Shown here one piece after another: positions 52,809 to 61,955 of a DNA stretch of 64,000 nucleotides; positions within the stretch are counted from its first letter, which is position 1; every line of letters starts with the position of its first letter. Under the pieces are notes generated by a model that was not told the DNA's origin, made no database searches, and saw nothing but the letters and a program-made list of their open reading frames with translations. The position numbers and the translations under genes were made by a program. Source of the stretch: CAZMRF01 sp964568735 (lineage in GTDB: Bacteria > Acidobacteriota > Polarisedimenticolia > JACPZX01); assembly GCA_964568735.1 (NCBI GenBank), contig CAZMRF010000002.1, positions 62,001-126,000 of the forward strand, in the 5' to 3' direction.

Positions 52809-53294
52809 TCAGGCTGCCTTGGGAACGGTGCAGCCGCCCTTCCCCTTGCAGGAGTTCTTGCAGGCGCAGCCGTTGTCGCCGCTCTTGCAACCGCCGAGCC
52901 CCTTGCAGGCGTTGTCCCCCGCGCATCCGTGCTTGCCCTCGGGGGTCGCGCAGCCGCCCTTGCCCTTGCAGGTGTTCTTTCCGGCGCAGCCACCGTCGCC
53001 GCTCTTGCAGCCGCCCTTCCCCTTGCAGGAGTTGTGGCCCTTGCAGCACTGCCCGGTGGCGCAGCCGCCCTTGCCCTTGCAGGTGTTCTTTCCGGCGCAG
53101 CCGCCGTCGCCGCTTTCGCAGCCGCCCTTCCCCTTGCAGGAGTTGAGCCCCTTGCACCCGTGGAGCTCGCCGGCCTTCTTATCCGATCCCTCGCCCTTCT
53201 CCTCCGGAGCGGCAAAGCCCCGCCCCGGTGCGGCCGCCGCCGCCACGCCGGCGACGGCTGCCGCAAGCAGCTTGTTGAAATCCCTCCGCTTCAT
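52809..53294 (-). CDS. Tat-signal, cysteine-periodic RiPP precursor (HvfA/bufferin-like)
   Basis: 161 residues. The N-terminus has a twin-arginine-type signal (MKRRDFNKLLAAAVAGVAAA, cleavage near GFAA ~29), then a polar spacer. Residues 47-155 are six modules with cysteines spaced C-x5-C-x5-C (47/53/59, 66/72/78, 84/90/96, 103/109/115, 124/130/136, 143/149/155) plus extra Cys83 and Cys145, 20 in all. The typical module reads CKGxNSCKGKGGC. AGGAGG lies 9 nt before ATG 53294. It is the first gene of an operon with DUF692 and DUF2063 genes, so its cysteines are probably oxidatively modified. A metal-binding or copper-buffering role is inferred from the family, not shown. Confidence 0.9.
   Translation of the reverse strand: MKRRDFNKLLAAAVAGVAAAAAPGRGFAAPEEKGEGSDKKAGELHGCKGLNSCKGKGGCESGDGGCAGKNTCKGKGGCATGQCCKGHNSCKGKGGCKSGDGGCAGKNTCKGKGGCATPEGKHGCAGDNACKGLGGCKSGDNGCACKNSCKGKGGCTVPKAA
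52935..53156 (-). repeat. tandem 111-bp duplication inside the precursor gene
   Basis: Codons 47-83 (53046-53156) and 84-120 (52935-53045) encode two nearly identical 37-residue blocks, each with two CKGKGGC modules and an SGDGGCAGKNT link. The precursor appears to have grown by in-frame duplication of a two-module unit, followed by a more diverged third pair. Confidence 0.75.
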
Positions 53295-53315
53295 TGTGCG
53301 GGCCTCCTATGGTTT

Positions 53316-53375
53316 GGCCGGTAACGGCCGTGGCGCTCGATTCGCTGGAAGGCGCGCCCCGGACCGGACATTCTA
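53316..53375 (-). promoter_or_regulatory. leader of the precursor operon: hairpin and -10-like element
   Basis: On the minus strand a TAGAAT hexamer (53370-53375) is followed downstream by a hairpin GGCCG-GTAA-CGGCC (53316-53329 on the plus strand, stem 5 bp), then by the ribosome site. No standard -35 is seen. The promoter assignment is tentative. Confidence 0.3.
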
Positions 53376-53548
53376 GTCCGCCCCGCGGGGCAGAGGCCAA
53401 CAAACCGAGCCCCGGATGAGCCGTCGGGGCGCGGCCCGGGCAGGGAACTCCGAATCGGAGCCGCTGAGAAGCACACTTCCAGGGCCGGCGAGGTTACCCT
53501 CGAGCGTCCGCTTCCCGGCTCATCCCCGCACGGCTCGAGGAATCCATC

Positions 53549-55615
<2,067 letters not shown>

Positions 55616-55637
55616 CCTCCGGCCTCGGCCGGGGAGG
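55616..55637. terminator. GC-rich hairpin after the S9 gene
   Basis: CCTCCGGCC and GGCCGGGGAGG pair around a TC loop with one bulged base. It begins at the base after the S9 stop and lies before the convergent gene ending at 55681. There is no U-run, so a termination role is inferred from position. Confidence 0.4.
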
Positions 55638-55680
55638 CACGAGGATCAGGCGGCGCGCGCGGTGGTGGGACGTTCGGGGA

Positions 55681-56265
55681 TCAGACGGCGCGGGAGGGGG
55701 GGCCGGGCTTGAAGAAGAGGAACTCCCGCTGACCGTTCCGCCGCGTATGGAGGTGGTCGAGCTCGAACCCGCCGAAGAGGCCCACGACGTCGCGGTTCTC
55801 GTAGGGCTGTGTCAGCCCGGCCCGACCCTGGATGGGCTCCGGGAAGACGAGATCCTCCCCGAGGATCCGGAAGCGTGTCCGCGGTCTCGACGCCGCCGCG
55901 CCCACCGGGCCGAAGAAGGCGAGGATCGCTCCCCCGGGCACGACGAGGTCGCCCAGCAACGAAGTTCGCCGGCGGGCCTCCACCGGGTGCATCGAGGCCA
56001 GTGCGTCCCAGAGGAGCACACCGGCATACGAGCCCTGGCTTCCGGCCAGGATGTCCGTCTCGACGAAGACCCGGAAGCCCCGCTCACCTAGGAATGAGAC
56101 GTTCTCGCCGCACAGCTCGCCGAGCATGAGGAGCTGCGGGGACGGCTGGAGCCGGGTGACGCGCCGGAGAAACCGTTGCAGCCCCATCGTCGGCAGGGGC
56201 TCGTGGGCTGAGGCCGGAGAGGCCGGGTCTCCCCGGGCCTCCCTCGGACTCTCTTTCCGGAACAT
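55681..56265 (-). CDS. small methyltransferase-like protein of unknown function
   Basis: 194 residues without a signal. The middle looks like a shortened Rossmann-type methyltransferase: LLMLGELCGENVSFLGERGF, RVFVETDILAG, YAGVLLWDALASMHPVEA (motif-IV-like LLWD) and LLGDLVVPGGAILAFFG. The glycine-rich SAM loop is not canonical, so catalysis is uncertain. It is encoded 36 bp downstream of bactofilin in the same orientation, suggesting one transcript. A start at an internal ATG (MGLQRFLRR) is possible, because the ribosome site at 56265 is weak. Confidence 0.65.
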   Translation of the reverse strand: MFRKESPREARGDPASPASAHEPLPTMGLQRFLRRVTRLQPSPQLLMLGELCGENVSFLGERGFRVFVETDILAGSQGSYAGVLLWDALASMHPVEARRRTSLLGDLVVPGGAILAFFGPVGAAASRPRTRFRILGEDLVFPEPIQGRAGLTQPYENRDVVGLFGGFELDHLHTRRNGQREFLFFKPGPPSRAV

Positions 56266-56301
56266 GGTCGGCGGAGCTCGGGCCGGGCGGTGACCCGCCG
56301 G

Positions 56302-56874
56302 CTATCCCGCCATCTTCCCCTGAGCGGCGACCTGCACCTGGGGCCGCTCCTGGATCCTCTCCTGCACCTTCTCCTGCACCTTCTCCTGCACCTTCTCGTG
56401 GACTTTCTCCCGGATCGTGGGGGCGATCGACGCTGCGGCCGAGGCGCGCCCCATGTCCACGCTGCCCCTGAACTGAGCGCCGTCGGAGATGGCCACTCGC
56501 GGAGCGAAAAGGTCTCCCGTGAGACGTCCCGTCTCGGAGATCTCGATCTTCTCGTCCGCGTGGACGTTGCCCGTCACTTCGCCGTGGACGGTCACGCTGC
56601 GGGCGTGGACCTCGGCGTTCACGCGGCCGTTCTGGGCGATCGTGATGTTGTGGTCCTTGAGATGGATCTTCCCTTCGACCCGTCCTTCGACGGTCATGTC
56701 CTCGGACCCTGAGACTTCGCCCTTGATGAAGAGCGATCCGCCGATGTTGGCGGCCCGGCCCTTGACGCCGGAGGAGGCCACCGGCGCCGCCGATGCGGAG
56801 GGGAAGCTGTCGGCCCTGGGTGCGGCCTGCTGCTGAGCTCCCCGCGGACTTTCGGGCTCCTTCTTGTCCCACAT
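56302..56874 (-). CDS. bactofilin (polymer-forming cytoskeletal protein)
   Basis: 190 residues. The central ~100 residues are the bactofilin beta-helix with regular short rungs (GSLFIKGEVSGSEDMTVEGR, ITIAQNGRVNAEVHARSV, HADEKIEISETGRLTGDL, RVAISDGAQFRGSVDM). A disordered N-terminus and a charged C-terminal tail with tandem EKVQ units flank it. Bactofilins polymerise without nucleotide and position cell-envelope machinery. ATG 56874 has AAGGAGAG upstream. Confidence 0.93.
   Translation of the reverse strand: MWDKKEPESPRGAQQQAAPRADSFPSASAAPVASSGVKGRAANIGGSLFIKGEVSGSEDMTVEGRVEGKIHLKDHNITIAQNGRVNAEVHARSVTVHGEVTGNVHADEKIEISETGRLTGDLFAPRVAISDGAQFRGSVDMGRASAAASIAPTIREKVHEKVQEKVQEKVQERIQERPQVQVAAQGKMAG
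56360..56395 (-). repeat. three perfect 12-bp tandem units in bactofilin
   Basis: The 12-bp unit TCCTGCACCTTC (plus-strand reading) is repeated three times exactly, encoding tandem EKVQ, with a variant unit (EKVH) next to it. This looks like replication-slippage expansion of the helical tail. Confidence 0.85.
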
Positions 56875-57246
56875 TCTGGTCTCTCCTTCCGCTGCGAGGA
56901 CTCGAGGACGAGATCCCGCTCGCGGTCACGGCGGGGCGTCAGGTTGGAGTGACGAGTACACGGAGGACCCGGGGACCGCGGGCGGCTGCGACGGCCCTTC
57001 CCCTCGGGAGCGCCGGGCGCCCTCGACGGGGATCCTGTCCGCTCCCTGCGGCTCGAAGGCCGGCTCCGCCATCATCGCCGGAGTTCGCGCCTCGACGCAG
57101 GTCGCATCTCAAGGTACTCACCGGGAGGCTGGCGTCAAGCGGGGCGACCCGGAGCCCCGAGTTCCCCTCCGGAAGGCGTGGCCAGGAGAGGCTCCCTTCC
57201 CGTGGACAGGGGCATCCTGGGCCCTCCGCGCGGGAGCCTGGGGGGA
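56875..57246. other. gene-free stretch upstream of bactofilin
   Basis: 372 bp between the end of the MBOAT-like gene and the start of bactofilin, both on the minus strand. Open frames on both strands encode Arg/Pro/Gly-rich sequence without domains. No promoter consensus, tRNA or clear terminator was recognised. Confidence 0.45.
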
Positions 57247-58599
57247 TCACCACTCCGGGAGCCTGAAGAGGGCCGCGACGAGGCGGAAGGCCGCCTCGTC
57301 GGGGAAGCCGAAGGGACGGGCGAAGAGGGCCAGGATCAGGGCCACGACCGTGAGGGTGGCGGCGATCGAGAGGAACTCCCCGGCAAAGCGGAGTGCCCGG
57401 GAGCCTCCAGCATCCCGGGTATCCTCACGAGGCTTCTTCGCGCGAATCGCCTCGCGAAGCAGCATCGCGGTCACGACCGTCCCGAAGGCGAGCATGTTGA
57501 AGTGTGCCGCCAGGAATCCCTCGAGCGTGATCTCGGAGGGCCATTTCACGTAGTAGCGGACCGCGTGGGTGAAGCCCCCGAAGAGGAAGGTCGCCATCCC
57601 CGCGACGGCAGCCGCCAGGACGGGCCTGCGGCGCAGGGGCATGGCCAGCGGGTAGTAGGCGAGCGTCATGAGGCAGTCCCGCCAGTAGATGTTCCACCGC
57701 CTCCAGAACTCCAGGACGTTCGTGGAGCGGTAGGGCATTCTCATGCCGGGAGGGATGTCGAAGCCGAGCACGTACAGCATGCCGACGGCCGTGTGGATGT
57801 ATCCCGCCGTGCTGAGGAAGAGGCTGAGCAGAATCACGTGGCATGACGCCAGGGCGGAGACGACGTCCATCTCCCCCGAGTAGGCCGCGATCACGGAGAC
57901 CGAGGGGAAGAGGCCGCTCTTCGCGAGGATCCTGCCGACGACGAGGTAGAGGAGCCCGTGCGCCATGCGGGCGAGACCGCGGCGCATCAGCTCGGGGCGC
58001 AGCTCGGAAGAGTATCCGCGGTGGAGGACCGCGAAGCCGACCGGGGCCACGTTCAGCGACGAGAGCGGGAGCGCGATCAGGTACGTGAGGAAGCCCGCGA
58101 GGCCAGCCCCCTCGAGCTGGCTCCGCTTGAAGACGGCTTCGTAGACGTACAGGGGCAACCGTAGAATGAAATTGGAGGCGTAGAAGACCACGAGGAGGAT
58201 CTCGAAGGCGGTCGATGCGCGCGAGCTCGCTCCGAGGAGGATGGTCGTCACGTAGAGCCCGGCGAGGAGCGGGAGCTTGAGTCCCCACGACGCGCGGGCA
58301 TGCACGACTCCGTAGAAGGCGATCCACACGACGAGGGCTCCCGCCACCTGCAGCGGGCCGAAGAGGAAGACGATCTGGGCGAGGGAGAAGGCCAGGAGGA
58401 TTCGCAGGCGTGCCGCGGGGAAGAGCGAGCCGAGGCAGGCGGCCGCGAAGAAGAGCCCCGAAACGATCGCGAACTGCCGCGCCCCGAGGGGCTCGAGCCC
58501 TCCCGCGACATTCAGGTAGCCCGCCATGTCCAGGGCCACGGCGGCAGCCAGGAGGCCGCCGAGAAGGAGCAGGTGGGCTGCGAGGCGAGTCCCCTTCAT
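57247..58599 (-). CDS. MBOAT-like multi-pass membrane O-acyltransferase
   Basis: 450 residues, about eleven predicted membrane helices. The DltB/AlgI-like MBOAT signature region reads VLEFWRRWNIYWRDCLM, and a downstream histidine in FLFGGFTHAVRYY is a candidate catalytic residue. MBOAT proteins acylate cell-wall polymers, polysaccharides or proteins. I set the start at ATG 58599 (MKGTRLAAHLLLLGGLL) because the upstream 129 in-frame codons look non-coding. There is no neighbouring SGNH-type or alginate-type partner, so the substrate is open. Confidence 0.78.
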   Translation of the reverse strand: MKGTRLAAHLLLLGGLLAAAVALDMAGYLNVAGGLEPLGARQFAIVSGLFFAAACLGSLFPAARLRILLAFSLAQIVFLFGPLQVAGALVVWIAFYGVVHARASWGLKLPLLAGLYVTTILLGASSRASTAFEILLVVFYASNFILRLPLYVYEAVFKRSQLEGAGLAGFLTYLIALPLSSLNVAPVGFAVLHRGYSSELRPELMRRGLARMAHGLLYLVVGRILAKSGLFPSVSVIAAYSGEMDVVSALASCHVILLSLFLSTAGYIHTAVGMLYVLGFDIPPGMRMPYRSTNVLEFWRRWNIYWRDCLMTLAYYPLAMPLRRRPVLAAAVAGMATFLFGGFTHAVRYYVKWPSEITLEGFLAAHFNMLAFGTVVTAMLLREAIRAKKPREDTRDAGGSRALRFAGEFLSIAATLTVVALILALFARPFGFPDEAAFRLVAALFRLPEW

Positions 58600-58904
58600 G
58601 CACTCGCCGCCTGTCTCTCGCTGGTGATCATCTCGATCTCGTGAGGCTGCCGTGCGAGCCGCCGGGATGGCCCGGCCCGAAGCGGGTCGGATTATCCACG
58701 ACGGTGCCGCCGGAGTCGACGGGGGGCGGATCGTCCCGAGGCAGCACGCAGGGCGGGCGAGGGTCTCATGGAGAAGGGAGCCCTCACCTCCCCTGGATCG
58801 ATCGGAGATCCAGAGGCCCATGGTATGTTCCGCCGTTCCGGGGCCCGCCCGATCCGCCAGCGGGCTCTTGATGTGGATCTCGCCCCGGACAGGCTCCCAG
58901 CTCC
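58600..58904. other. gene-free divergent region
   Basis: 305 bp between the divergent MBOAT-like and GT39-like genes. It should contain both promoters, but no well-spaced pair is evident. Open frames here have no recognisable domain. Confidence 0.4.
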
Positions 58905-60524
58905 GTGACCCGTGATCCGGTCCTCCGATCTGAAGGCGACGCAGCCCCCGCCGCACGAGCCGGGCGTGACTTGTTGAAGGCTGCACCGATCGCGGGAATC
59001 CTCGCGCTCTCGGCCGCGCTGAGATTCTACGGACTGGGCCGGGACGGACTCTGGGCCGACGAAGCCTTCACGGCCTTCTGGGCCAGGCTGCCGCTCGCCG
59101 ATCTCCTGGCTCAGCTCAAAGAGGACTGTCATGCGCCCCTGAGCTACGTGGTGGCGAAACTCCTCCTCGGCCTCGTCGGCGAAGGCGAGTGGCAGGTCAG
59201 GCTTCCGTCCGCGATTCTCGGTGTGTCGGCGGTCGGGCTCATCTACCTCGCCGGCCGCCGTCTGCTGTCACGGGAGGGAGGCCTCCTCGCCGCCTTGCTC
59301 CTTGCGACGAGCCCCATCCACATCCACTACAGCCGTGAGGCGCGGCCCTACTCCCTGCTGGTCTTCCTGTGCACGCTGTCGCTCCTTCTCGCCCTCGCCA
59401 TCCAGCGGCGTCCCAGGCTCTGGCTGCTCGCCGTCTGCGCAGCCTCCCTCGCGGCCGTTCTCTACACTCACAACGTCGGGCTCTTCTTCACCGCCGCCCT
59501 CCTGGGGACCTTCGCCCTGAGCGCGATCCGCGTGAGCGCCTCACCCGACGATTCGAGCGTCATCCGATCCCTCGCGTCCCTTCGAACCTGGCTGATCGTC
59601 GCCTGCCTCACGATCGTGGGCTATCTCCCCTGGCTCACGGTCGCGGCGCGCCAGGCCGGCCAGGCCGACGATGTCTTCGCCTGGGCCCGTACGGGCTGGG
59701 AGCAGCGCTTCCCCTGGCAGCCCCTGCTGTCGGCCGTCACGCTGAGCCATGGCGCCCCCGCACCGATCCGCAACGAAGCCCGGGAGTTCCCTCCACTGGC
59801 CTGGATCGCGCTGGGGCTTGCCGTGATCCTCGTCGTCCGAGGGATCCTCTCGGCCCGCTGGAGGCTCGAAGGAGCAGCCCCCCGCCTCCTCCTGGCCGGC
59901 GCGGGGACGCTGGGGGGGATCTTCGCCTACTCGCTGGTCCGCACACCGATCTATGTCGTCGGGCGCGTCGATGTCATCGTCCTCCCGCTCTTCGTGCTCC
60001 TGATCTCGGGGGGCCTCGTCTCGCTCGGGCGCCGCGCAGGCCGGCTCGCGGCTCTCGCGCTCGTGATCACGGCCGTGCTACCGGTCCATCGGGATCTGAC
60101 GATCGATGTCCGCTCCCAGGAGAGGCTCATGGCGGGCTTCCTCGCATCCACGATGGATCGTGGGGACGCACTCGTGGTGACGGGGCCCTTCCTAGCCTCC
60201 CAGCAGTACTACCTCGGGGCGCGGCGGCCTGACGTCCGGATCCGCGCCTTTCCCGTGGCACGGGAGAGCCACCCCGGCTGGGTGGACTGGTCGGGCTACG
60301 GGGAGGAGCGCCTCACGAGCGAGGCCGAGAACCTCGTGGCGGAGATCCGCGGGGGGACTCCGCAGCCGCGCAGCATCTGGCTCCTCCTCCACCCCCACGA
60401 CGGCAACGCCACGATGGCCGGCGCGCTCGCCCGGATCGCGCGTGAGATGCAGGCCTACACGACGGGCTACCTCGGAATCACGCTGATCCGGGCGGGAGTG
60501 GCGACTCAGGCGGAGACACGCTGA
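58905..60524 (+). CDS. GT39/ArnT-like membrane glycosyltransferase
   Basis: 539 residues with about ten membrane helices. After a short polar start, the first helix is followed by the acidic loop GLWADEAFTAFWARLP, matching the catalytic Asp-Glu loop of lipid-phosphate-sugar-dependent glycosyltransferases (GT39/GT83, PMT_2 family). A second conserved loop reads SPIHIHYSREARPYSLLVFL. These enzymes use a polyprenyl-linked sugar outside the membrane to glycosylate lipid or protein. GTG 58905 has a weak ribosome site; a downstream TTG at 58971 is an alternative. Confidence 0.82.
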   Translation: MTRDPVLRSEGDAAPAARAGRDLLKAAPIAGILALSAALRFYGLGRDGLWADEAFTAFWARLPLADLLAQLKEDCHAPLSYVVAKLLLGLVGEGEWQVRLPSAILGVSAVGLIYLAGRRLLSREGGLLAALLLATSPIHIHYSREARPYSLLVFLCTLSLLLALAIQRRPRLWLLAVCAASLAAVLYTHNVGLFFTAALLGTFALSAIRVSASPDDSSVIRSLASLRTWLIVACLTIVGYLPWLTVAARQAGQADDVFAWARTGWEQRFPWQPLLSAVTLSHGAPAPIRNEAREFPPLAWIALGLAVILVVRGILSARWRLEGAAPRLLLAGAGTLGGIFAYSLVRTPIYVVGRVDVIVLPLFVLLISGGLVSLGRRAGRLAALALVITAVLPVHRDLTIDVRSQERLMAGFLASTMDRGDALVVTGPFLASQQYYLGARRPDVRIRAFPVARESHPGWVDWSGYGEERLTSEAENLVAEIRGGTPQPRSIWLLLHPHDGNATMAGALARIAREMQAYTTGYLGITLIRAGVATQAETR

Positions 60525-60550
60525 TCGGCCGCGCTATGGAATCTTGCGGC

Positions 60551-60997
60551 TCAGGAGAACTCCATGTCCGCCAGCCGGACGACGATGCTGTGGCCCTTCA
60601 GTTTCTTGACCATCACCTCGTCGGCGGTCAGGAGCGGAAAGCCCTCCCTCTCGGCCAGGGCCACGTAGGCGGCGTCGTAGACGGCCACTTGGTAGGCCCA
60701 GGCAATCGCAGTCGCCTTCCGCAGCAATCCCCAGTCGAGGGGGACGATCTCGAGGCGAAGCCCTTCGAGGAGACCTAGAGCCCGCGTCGCATCCGCCTCC
60801 TCGGCGCGCTCGCTGTACCTGACGGCGTTCACGATCTCGAGGAGCGAGAAGTCGGGGACAACGAGCTTGCAGCGGCCCGACTGGTGGAGCGCCCTGAGGG
60901 CGACGGCCTTCTCGCGGTCGGCCTCGTGGTGTCGAGTGAACCATTTCGCCGCGACCGACGCGTCGAGGACGTACCGGGCGTGGGTCGCACGGATCAC
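60551..60997 (-). CDS. PIN-domain ribonuclease toxin (VapC-type)
   Basis: 148 residues with the PIN acidic residues: YVLDASVAAKWF, LLEIVNAV, VYDAAYVALAE and LLTADEVM. VapC toxins cleave RNA with Mg2+. The start codon overlaps the antitoxin stop (ATGA), the usual coupled arrangement. Confidence 0.88.
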   Translation of the reverse strand: MIRATHARYVLDASVAAKWFTRHHEADREKAVALRALHQSGRCKLVVPDFSLLEIVNAVRYSERAEEADATRALGLLEGLRLEIVPLDWGLLRKATAIAWAYQVAVYDAAYVALAEREGFPLLTADEVMVKKLKGHSIVVRLADMEFS

Positions 60998-61311
60998 GAG
61001 CGCCTCTTGCGACTCGTCGTGCGATACCGCTTTCGGGGCTCATGGACGCGCAGGGAGCGACTGTCCCGGAACTCCCTGATCACCTTGCCGGGATCCCAAC
61101 TCCCCAGCTTATCGGCCAGGGCGTCCATCCCCCGGCTCGCCTCCTCCATCTCGCGCCGACTCTCGGCCTCCTCACGCTCCTTCCGCCGAGCCTCCAGATA
61201 GGTCGTCAGCGCTGACTGGATCAGGGCGCTGCGGCTTGTTCCGGAATCGGCCGCCTCGGCGTCGACCGCTTTCAGGAGTTCATCCTTCAGGAAGACGTTG
61301 ACCCGTGCCAT
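60994..61311 (-). CDS. ribbon-helix-helix antitoxin (VapB/CopG-type)
   Basis: 105 residues. The N-terminal MARVNVFLKDELLKAVDAEA is a ribbon-helix-helix DNA-binding start, followed by SGTSRSALIQSALTTYL and a charged C-terminal tail (EREEAESRREMEEASRG) that would bind the toxin. ATG 61311 has GAGGGGG upstream. It autoregulates with the toxin, as judged from the operator-like hairpin over its promoter. Confidence 0.85.
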   Translation of the reverse strand: MARVNVFLKDELLKAVDAEAADSGTSRSALIQSALTTYLEARRKEREEAESRREMEEASRGMDALADKLGSWDPGKVIREFRDSRSLRVHEPRKRYRTTSRKRRS

Positions 61312-61334
61312 CTTGGCCCCCTCAGTACACACAC

Positions 61335-61362
61335 CATATACCCACATTTCGATGTGTGTCAA
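61335..61362 (-). promoter_or_regulatory. sigma70-type promoter and operator of the toxin-antitoxin pair
   Basis: On the minus strand TTGACA (61357-61362) and TATATG (61335-61340) are 16 bp apart, ~25 bp before the antitoxin ATG. The spacer contains the perfect inverted repeat CACAT-TTCG-ATGTG (61343-61356). Further ACACAC/TGTGTG runs lie at 61327-61334 and 61374-61380. The repeats are likely ribbon-helix-helix binding sites. Confidence 0.7.
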
Positions 61363-61955
61363 GATAAGATTAATGTGTGTTCTACTTCGCAGCCAAGTGT
61401 GTGGTCCGACTCTGGCCGGGAGAGGAGATGATTCGGGAGTGCCTTGGTCCTTCGGCGGGAGGATGGGAGACGACCCCCCACAGGAGATCGTGGAGGTTGA
61501 GGCCCAACGATGTCCCAGCTTCGACCACGGGCCACGGATCTCGCTTGACAGCTCGAGGGGGACGACGAGGCCTCCCACTTTTTTCTCGCGGGGCCTTCGC
61601 CGGATGCCGGCCGGCCTCTCGCGGGACCGCACTCCCTGCATGGATCAGGCGCATCCAGCGAACGATCGTCCCATCCTTCGGCTTCATCGCGGCATTCGGT
61701 TTTCGGTGGGACACTCTGAAATCCTGCGTGGCAGTAAGGCGATCCGCTCCGGCACCAGGGAGCCGCGTGTTCCCCACTTGTGAGGGCTCGGTGGCGGAGG
61801 CGGATCTGGCCTAATCCGAACTCTTGCGTTGATTCGAGCGGCCGTTCGGGTTACTCTGCCGCCGTGCGTATCCTCACACACCCCGCACGCCAGCGCGCAC
61901 AGGCTCCCACAAAGCGGCGTTCCAGCAAACGCAAGTGCTCCTGGAGGGAGCGGCT
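61363..61955. other. gene-free stretch between the toxin-antitoxin pair and the radical SAM gene
   Basis: About 590 bp. Open frames on both strands (for example 61382-61777 minus) give Arg/Pro-rich sequences with no family I recognise. A candidate promoter for the radical SAM gene is at 61829-61857. Together with the neighbouring toxin-antitoxin pair this may be an accessory insertion, but no repeats or integrase were seen. Confidence 0.45.
61829..61857 (+). promoter_or_regulatory. candidate promoter of the radical SAM gene
   Basis: TTGATT (61829-61834) and TACTCT (61852-61857) are 17 bp apart, about 100 bp before the chosen GTG at 61956. The match is moderate. Confidence 0.35.

Noticed and set aside
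52945..53150. CRISPR-like regular repeats
   Set aside because: The periodic repeats are in-frame codons of the cysteine-rich precursor, with no constant spacers and no cas genes nearby.
61382..61777. 131-codon minus-strand frame between the toxin-antitoxin pair and the radical SAM gene
   Set aside because: No ribosome site, signal or domain could be recognised; composition is Arg/Pro-rich. Left as unassigned intergenic DNA.
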